From Datura wrightii (taxonomy: Eukaryota; Streptophyta; Magnoliopsida; Solanales; Solanaceae), in assembly GCA_035772735.1 (NCBI GenBank), contig JASDFA010000007.1:70718501-70782500 (forward strand): a stretch of 64,000 nt of DNA. Reading direction: 5' to 3'. Shown in pieces: positions 57,662 to 64,000 of this stretch. Both the position numbers and the translations under genes were made by a program. The notes beneath the pieces are model-generated. The model did no database searches and was not told the origin of the DNA. It saw only the letters and a program-made list of their open reading frames with translations. How positions within the stretch are numbered: the first letter of the stretch is position 1; each line of letters starts with the position of its first letter.

Positions 57662-60248
57662 TGTCACACCCCGCCTTGGGGGGTATGACTGGCACCTGGT
57701 GCCCTGCTAGGACCTGAACTGCTGGACTACTAAGCCTGGGCACATCTGGTGCCTGGCTGGCTCTAACTCATATTTCTGGAAACAAAGGGCTATATAACGG
57801 CTGTAAACACAGCCCCCGGCCCATTGGCCTATAGCCTTCTGTACCTATTCTAACAGCTGACCAGAAACATACCAATACAGGGAGACCTATGCGGGCCGAC
57901 AAGGCCACCATGCTGTCTAGTTATCTGCAACTCAATCATGAAGTATTAAAAAGCTACGTGACCGGCAAGCTCACCACTACTGGCAAACTATGGCCCCACA
58001 CGACCATCATAAAAGAAAGAAAGAGTACTAACAGCTATACAACTGCACGGCCTCACACGACCGGCTCATCTGACAACAGGGAAAGCATATACAGACTGCA
58101 AGCCTCTAGGAATAGCAACAGAAATGATCGGGACAGGGCCCCAACCTACCCGTACTATACAACAAAAGAAGCTGAAATACACCTCTGGAATTCAGTCTCT
58201 GGATGACAGGAGCTGAATACTCGATCGCTGACAGGAAATCACATAGTATCGCCTGCTCATCTATGAGTACCTGCAGGCAAGTAATGCAGCGCCCCACTGG
58301 GCGTCAGTACCGCTGGTACTGAGTATGTAAAGCAATAACTGAAAGAAATATCTGAAACAATAATATAACTGATAAAACTGAAGTGGAAGGAATAGATTAA
58401 TTGTCTGATAATGTAAGTCATACCTTCTCTTAATCATACTGGAAGGAGTAGGAGTCATACTTGAGGATTTGTCGTTCTACTGTCGATCTACTCGTATCTA
58501 CTGTAACACAGTATAACATATCATAACATACATAACATACACACACCTTACCCGGCCCCCATAAGCCGGGAGGTACAACCAGCACAGAATCTACACCCCT
58601 ACCCCGGTCATCCCATCTCCTATAAATCCTGTAACCATCCTGCCGGTCCCCTGGGTATGCACTTAGGCTCGATGAGCCCCTGACTATAACTGCATCTGAG
58701 TCCAGAGGACTCCTGAATCTACACCCGGGCATATCCGCTCGACTGGGGTGTGTAAGGGCCGATCAAGGCACAAATATGGGGAAAACTGGCATCCCATCTT
58801 CGTCCCCTGTGGGACGGCATGCAACTCCGTGGAGCGACATATCCTCGTCCTCTGGCGGACGAGTCGATACAGCTATCAACCCTGGGGCGGTCATGGATGC
58901 TAGGTAGTCCAACCTCAAACAATACAACGGTCTCAACTAGTAATTCTATCTGCGTGTCTCACATACTGATGCTAATGGTGGTAAAGTATCTGTATATACT
59001 ATATGCTGAACTAGTGATAGAAATATGTACGTACTTAATACATGCTGAGGCTGGAAATAATATATATGTATGTACGAATATAGTCTTCTGCCATACTGTA
59101 CTGGGGCAAATGCTATACAAGATAGTGTTTCTACTGAAAACTAGGCTGTTTACTGAGTTCCTGTATTAACATGATTTACTATTCCTAACATGCGTTCTAA
59201 ACTTTATTTTAGCCTGCCGTTCTATTTCTGAAGTGCTTTACGGATATTGCTTCACTTTACGGGGTTTCAACTAAATACAATAATATCTTAACATCTCATA
59301 TTACATCACATATTGAGCATACTAGGCAGTTTCTAACACTTGTATTAGAATCTATGTCGTACTAGTAAGTTCCACGCAAGTTACAACCCGATGCTTCTCA
59401 TATCGTATCAACATTCACAGTAAATGTAACACTCGACTTCTGAACATCCTACTGGTCTGTAAATTATTACATTGTACCGATACTACTTAACTTGCCAAGA
59501 GAACTAGCTTTACATACCTTATTCCCGAACTATTCGTCCGTCGGACGAGACTCGGCCGGTACTTTAACTATTTTCTCCCAACTGTATTCATAAATACGTC
59601 AATTAATACTATACAGCTTTATTGTAAAGAGCAACGTTACTTTCGATATAATGTATAGCCTAAACTTAGGCTTATCGAAAGACGGTCGAAAACTCGCTAT
59701 TTTTCAGCGGTCCAGAAGGGAGAAATATTCACTTCTCAGCTGGGAACACATAGACATTAATTTAGAGCAATTCTACTCACCTTAGTTCGGTGGCTCGCCG
59801 ATTCGTCGGCCGTATTTCACGAAACTAATTCCGCAGGAATGCTCTCTGCTGCTAAATACTTCGGTATCTGGGATTAATTTGAGTTTGGGTAACGTTTAGC
59901 AGCGTAATCGAATGAAAATTACTTAATTTGCTTCGTTCCCCCTTTTTCTCTGCATGTAACCTCTGTTTTCTGAAATTTCCTTTGATTAAAATGAAATTAA
60001 ACCGAAGTGGGGCTTATATACTTGAGCCTGAACCTGGGCAACGTGTCACGGAGCCATCGCGGAGGCCTCACCTCCGTGACACGCTGCCATCGCGGAGGGG
60101 CTCTGCCTTGGCTCCTCCCCCGATGGTTCGTCGGGTTTCTCGTCCGATCTTTTTCGCGGGCCTTTCCCTAGCACGTATGGCCTTCAAATATGCTGAACCA
60201 ACGTGCGAATAGGTCATCTAGTTGCCGGGAATTCTACGGGGTATAACA
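57662..60248 (-). repeat. 5' LTR of element C
   Basis: TG at 57662 and CA at 60248. Close copy of 49811-52398, with target-site copy AAGAA following. Confidence 0.96.
60013..60085 (-). promoter_or_regulatory. promoter of C 5' LTR: GTGACACG inverted repeat plus TATA
   Basis: AACGTGTCACGGAG (60040-60053) pairs with CTCCGTGACACGCT (60072-60085), 13 of 14 bases, with an 18-bp spacer. TATA GTATATAAG is at 60013-60021 on the minus strand. Confidence 0.8.
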
Positions 60249-60788
60249 AAGAATATCAAAAAGATCTTGAGGAAGATGGTTAACAATCATAGATCTTGGC
60301 ATGAGATGTTGCCTTATGCTCTATTAAGATATCGAAAAACTATCAGAACTTCAAATGGGGAAACTACCTATTTTCTAGTATATGGAACAGAAGAAATGAT
60401 GTCTGTTGAGGTCGAGATACCTTCATTAAGGATCATTAAAGAAGATGAATTAAACAACGCTGAATAGGTTCATGCCAGACTAAAAAAACTTGTTTTTGTT
60501 GATGAGAAGAGAATGAGTGCAGTATGTCATGGTCAGCTATAACAATAAAGGATGATTTGCTCTTTCAATAAAAGAGTAAGAGCTTGAACTCTTAAAGTAA
60601 GCCAATTGGTGTTGAAGCGCATTTTCCCCCATTAAAATGAGTATAAAGGGAAATTTCCACCAAATTGGCAAAGTCCTTATGTGGTTCGAAAAGCTCTATC
60701 AGAAGGTTCTTTGATTCTAGCAGAAATGGATGACCAACAGTAGCTGAGACCAATCAATTCAGATGTTGTCAAGAGATATTACATCTGA
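60249..60788 (+). pseudogene. element F integrase end, resumed after C (broken)
   Basis: The frame resumes as NIKKILRKMVNNHRSWHEML, followed by ALLRYRKTIRTSNGETTYF, VYGTEEMMSVEVEIPSLRI and, after a TAG, frameshifted remnants. It ends SDVVKRYYI and a TGA at 60786-60788, the usual end of Tat-type pol. Joined to 49805 it gives one integrase, which confirms that C is inserted there. Confidence 0.85.
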
Positions 60789-61891
60789 AGAGTATTTTTT
60801 TCTTTTCTTTCTTTCCTTGTAATCACATATTTTCTTGTAAGTTTTGTAATGTTTCATACTAGTTTAAAAGGTGTTTCTTATTATTTAAACTATGTTTGAC
60901 CCGATTCTTACCTCAACGGGATACGGAGGAACTATATTGGCTCGGTCATATTCCCTGTAAGTTTTCCATTTCCCTTCATAATGGAAACTGGGGCAGATTT
61001 TTTTAAAAAGAATTTCAAAAATTTCCACAAGACTGAATATTCTCGTACAGAAAAATTTGAAGATTATTTTTGAAATATGCAACTAGCGCAGAATCTCTAC
61101 GAGGACAGTTCTCATATCGATAATATTAGATTTCTTCGAAGCCATAACTAGGGCATAAATTTTGATAAAGACTCAAAATTTCCTCAAGTACAAACAAGAA
61201 ATCCAAGAACCTCATTCTCCATCTACGACAAAGCTTCAAAAAATCTTCAATTTCCAACAAGTCTCCTTACATATTAAGTTCCCAAATAGTGGATGTCCGT
61301 TCGTTTTGTGCATGTCATGATAGCCAATTGGCTGAGATTTTTCTAGAATCATTTTTCTCAAAATTACTTTTTAAAATCTTTTCTACCTTCCTAAAAATAT
61401 TTGATTTTGTCTTCTCTCTATCATAACCTGGAGGGTCGAGAAAATTCCTGAGCTGTCAAGAGAAGGATCAAGCAGACCAAAAGAAGTCAACACAAATTAG
61501 TTTCGCAAAAAACTAATGATTTTTTGTGGATGCAGGTTGTCATAAGGTTCTTGGGAGAGCATTATTTATCAACTTACTCAGTTTTTTCAAAAGGGAAATA
61601 TTCTGAGGTATTATTGAATAAATAGGAATAAAAGTCTCTCTTGACCAAAGAAGTAACAAGTAACACTATATTGGCCCCCTAGCAAAGGGGGGTACCTACT
61701 GCGCAAGTGGAGGATGATGTTTAAACAAGAATATATTTGCCACATCAAAGACCAATAAAGAGTGACGCTCATAGTCAAAAAGCTATTATATTTTTAGTTT
61801 GCCAAGAGGGTCATCACACATTCAAATGCAAAGATGGACATCATATTTACTTTTCAGTTGTGAGAGGGCCATAACACATTCAAAGCCATGA
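60789..61891 (+). other. 3' untranslated region of element F
   Basis: No ORF of note. The stretch with ACCTCAACGGGATACGGAGG (60911-60930) resembles the segment that follows pol in Solanaceae Tat/Ogre elements. The 3' LTR is not recognisable before the next insertion. Confidence 0.55.
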
Positions 61892-62410
61892 TGTAACACC
61901 CCAAAAGTCTCTAAGATCATACCCTATACTTGAAGTGGGAAATCAATAGGAAAGTGAAAATATTTCCCCTCAAAATGAGTCATGGTACGACTCATTAGAT
62001 GGTACCATAAGTCATGGTCAGACTCGTGGTAAGTAGTCAGTGGAACTTTTCAGGACCTAGATGTAACGACTCACGTGATGAGTCGTGATGTCAAATAATG
62101 ACCCATTTTGTGCCTCATCATGAGCCAACAGTTCAGAAATTAGTTAAGTCTTTTCTAGAACCAACGAGTCAAGTGACGACTCGTGGTGACATGTAACGGA
62201 ACATAGTGACGAGTCATAAGATAAACTTCAAAGAGTATGGATCATAATTTTAGAGACTACAAAGGATGTAACGACTCGTTATGATAAGTGATAAGTTGTG
62301 ATGATGAACCGTGAGATGGACTTCAGAGAGTGTGCAGGATGGATCCACTAACCACGATTCATAAGACAACTCATGGTAAGAAACGACGAACCGTTGTATT
62401 GAAGGACATA
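61892..62410 (+). repeat. LTR fragment I, related to the E family
   Basis: It starts TGTAACACCCC and carries many GACTCGTGG / GAGTCGT words, as in the E LTR. It is interrupted at 62411 by another E-family LTR. No interior sequence is seen. Confidence 0.55.
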
Positions 62411-64000
62411 TGTTATACCCCGGGAACCCAAGGATTAGACCCGGGAGTCAAAACGAGAAATTTTTATGAAAGCCTTTCATTTGCTTCTCTTCAATGGAAG
62501 TTTGATTTTCCCAGAATGTATCCTAATTTTTGGCGTAACCTCTGAGCTAAGTGGGACCACATCACAGAAATCTTATATGCATAGTAATTCACTAAACTAC
62601 TGGAATTGGAATCTTAGATATTAACTATTCAACATTATGGTGCAAAACTAAAATTTTGCACCAGGTCACAAGACAAATAGTGAGGAGTGACCTTGAGTCG
62701 TGAAGTGACTCGTGGTCCAGCAGGGTTGGAAAGATGTGTTGAGAAGACCACGGGCATGACCACAAGTCGTGTTCAGGCGTCCCGACTCGTGAGGTCTCCC
62801 GTGGCCTAGACTAGTTGTTGGCAAAGAGGCAGTGGGAAGTAGAAGCCACGGATGGTGACCACGAGTCATGGTCACCCACCATGAGTCGTGGTGTCTTCCG
62901 TGAGGTCCCCTAGTTGTCTTGAGCAGTGTACCAGACGACTCTTGACCACGAGTTGTGGAATGTGAGCACGAGTCGTCCAGTCCCTCGTGGGACTGGCAGT
63001 CAGCCAAATTCTGCGATTTTAGTAAGGGCTTTTCCTAATTCCTAAGTCCTAGGGGCCTATACTACGTCGTTTAAGGCTCTTTTTACAGGGTTTTAAGAGG
63101 GGAAAGCCTATTCTACGCTAGTTCATTCCATGCATGCAAATTTGAGAGTTTGAAGAGAGGATTTAGAGCAAGTTTTGAAGGTTTCCATTGGAATCTCATC
63201 TTGGGCAATTAGAGAAGTGGTAAAACCATCTCTCCCAAGTATGAAAGGTTATGAGTGGGTGTCTCCTTCCACACCAATGCCCAATTTCTATTTAAATCAT
63301 GAAAATCACCTAGAATCAAGTATGGGGTTTTTACCCAATTGCATAATTCTTCAATCTCTATACATGAGTATGATTAGATTCTATTTATATTGATGAATTG
63401 TGAAGCTTGGGAAGATTTTAAATTGTTTTTAATCCAAATTATGTTTTCTAAATTATGAAATTGAATGCCCATGGATGAGAAGTTCATGCAAGAAGAGAAT
63501 GATGATGAATGTATGATGATGAAGAGATTTGATGATGAAAAGTATGTTTCTAAAGCTAACCATGATTATGATATTTTTTTCCAAAATGAATTGAGTAGAC
63601 CAATTATGATAAAGCTTTGGGCAATGCCCACATGTTGATTTAAAATGATGAGTTTTCCTAAAATAAGCTTACCACATTGTTTGGAGCAAAGTCTCCCAAA
63701 TTTCAAATTGTTAGCCTGTGGTATGTTGAGTTAAATAGTACTACATATAGCTTACCACATGACTTGGAGTAGATGCTCCCACTTATATTTGAGCTTGTGG
63801 TATGTTCGAAATATTACTTCTCATATGCATAAATTCATAATTGAGATGTATGTTAATGTTGAGCTTCATTTTCATCTAATGTCGAGTCTATGCATGATTT
63901 CACTATTGAGCTTTGTCAAAGGATAATGTTGAGCTTCATTTCATACAATGTTGAGTTATGCATGATTTCATTATGAGCTTCATCAATAGACGATGTTGAG
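62411..64000 (+). repeat. LTR H, E family, plus strand, runs off the window
   Basis: It begins TGTTATACCCCGGGAAC and follows the E LTR in the same order: GACCCGGGAGT, a GAGTCGTGG cluster (62690-62990), a CATGCATGCA word (63129), and CTTCCACACCAATGCCC (63267). It is clearly diverged from E. Several approximate repeats with AATGTTGAGCTTCAT occur at 63850-64000. The end lies outside the window. Confidence 0.75.

Larger units (their letters stand above)
49811..60248 (-). mobile_element. element C: Tekay-type chromovirus retrotransposon inserted in F integrase
   Basis: LTRs are 49811-52398 (3', 2588 bp) and 57662-60248 (5', 2587 bp). The duplication AAGAA is perfect (49806-49810 and 60249-60253). 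Total length is 10,438 bp. The primer site is at 57643-57657, and the polypurine tract at 52399-52411 is identical to D. Gag-pol runs 57449-52665 with only a handful of stops, the best preserved coding region in the window. The LTRs differ by a few percent by eye. C and D belong to one subfamily. Confidence 0.96.

Overview
The window is plant nuclear DNA made almost entirely of nested LTR retrotransposons. I see no intact host gene, no tRNA or rRNA gene and no CRISPR array. The host is a eudicot. The retroelement lineages and the style of their LTR and leader sequences look like Solanaceae to me, but that is a judgement from memory.

The outermost layer is an old, decayed plus-strand Ty3/gypsy element of the Tat/Ogre type, here called F. 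Its 5' LTR ends at 6488 and is followed by an Arg-type primer-binding site (6491-6508). It continues as an extra upstream ORF remnant (16335-18157), untranslated DNA (23645-24299 and 40530-40922), a Gag-side proline-rich ORF (40923-41445), a spacer or intron (46250-46963), pol (46964-49805), the end of integrase (60249-60788) and a 3' untranslated region (to 61891).

Five insertions interrupt F. E (6526-16113, minus) is a decayed Tekay/Del-type chromovirus. A (18158-23644, minus) is a non-autonomous, gag-only element with an Athila-type Asp primer site. D (24300-40529, minus) is a Tekay-type element that itself carries B (28458-34282, plus), an Athila-type non-autonomous element encoding an unusual Cys/His protein. 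G (41446 to about 46249, minus) is a truncated element whose LTR contains a second LTR of the same family. C (49811-60248, minus) is another Tekay-type element. Perfect 5-bp target-site duplications bound A (GGAGT), B (CATTC), C (AAGAA) and D (AAAAG). E has a 4/5 duplication (CTAAC/CTAAT). Read without the insertions, the interrupted frames join correctly: B splits D's pol at the RNase H-integrase link, and C splits F's integrase. Both edges of the window hold further LTRs: a B-family LTR (1-888), an unrelated LTR (889-3290), and two E-like LTRs nested in each other (61892-64000).

None of the coding regions is intact. Stops, frameshifts and active-site changes are mostly G-to-A or C-to-T, as expected of methylated DNA ageing by deamination. 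The most interesting structure lies in the LTRs. Elements A, B, C and D belong to two distant lineages but carry the same GC-rich inverted repeat (CGTGTCACGGAG ... CTCCGTGACACG) just upstream of the TATA box. The other LTR families have their own GC-rich palindromic or tandem blocks at about the same place. Other points of note are a tandem triplication of the reverse-transcriptase active-site segment in E, stop codons shared by C and D, and a pair of hairpins directly after the stop codon of the B ORF.
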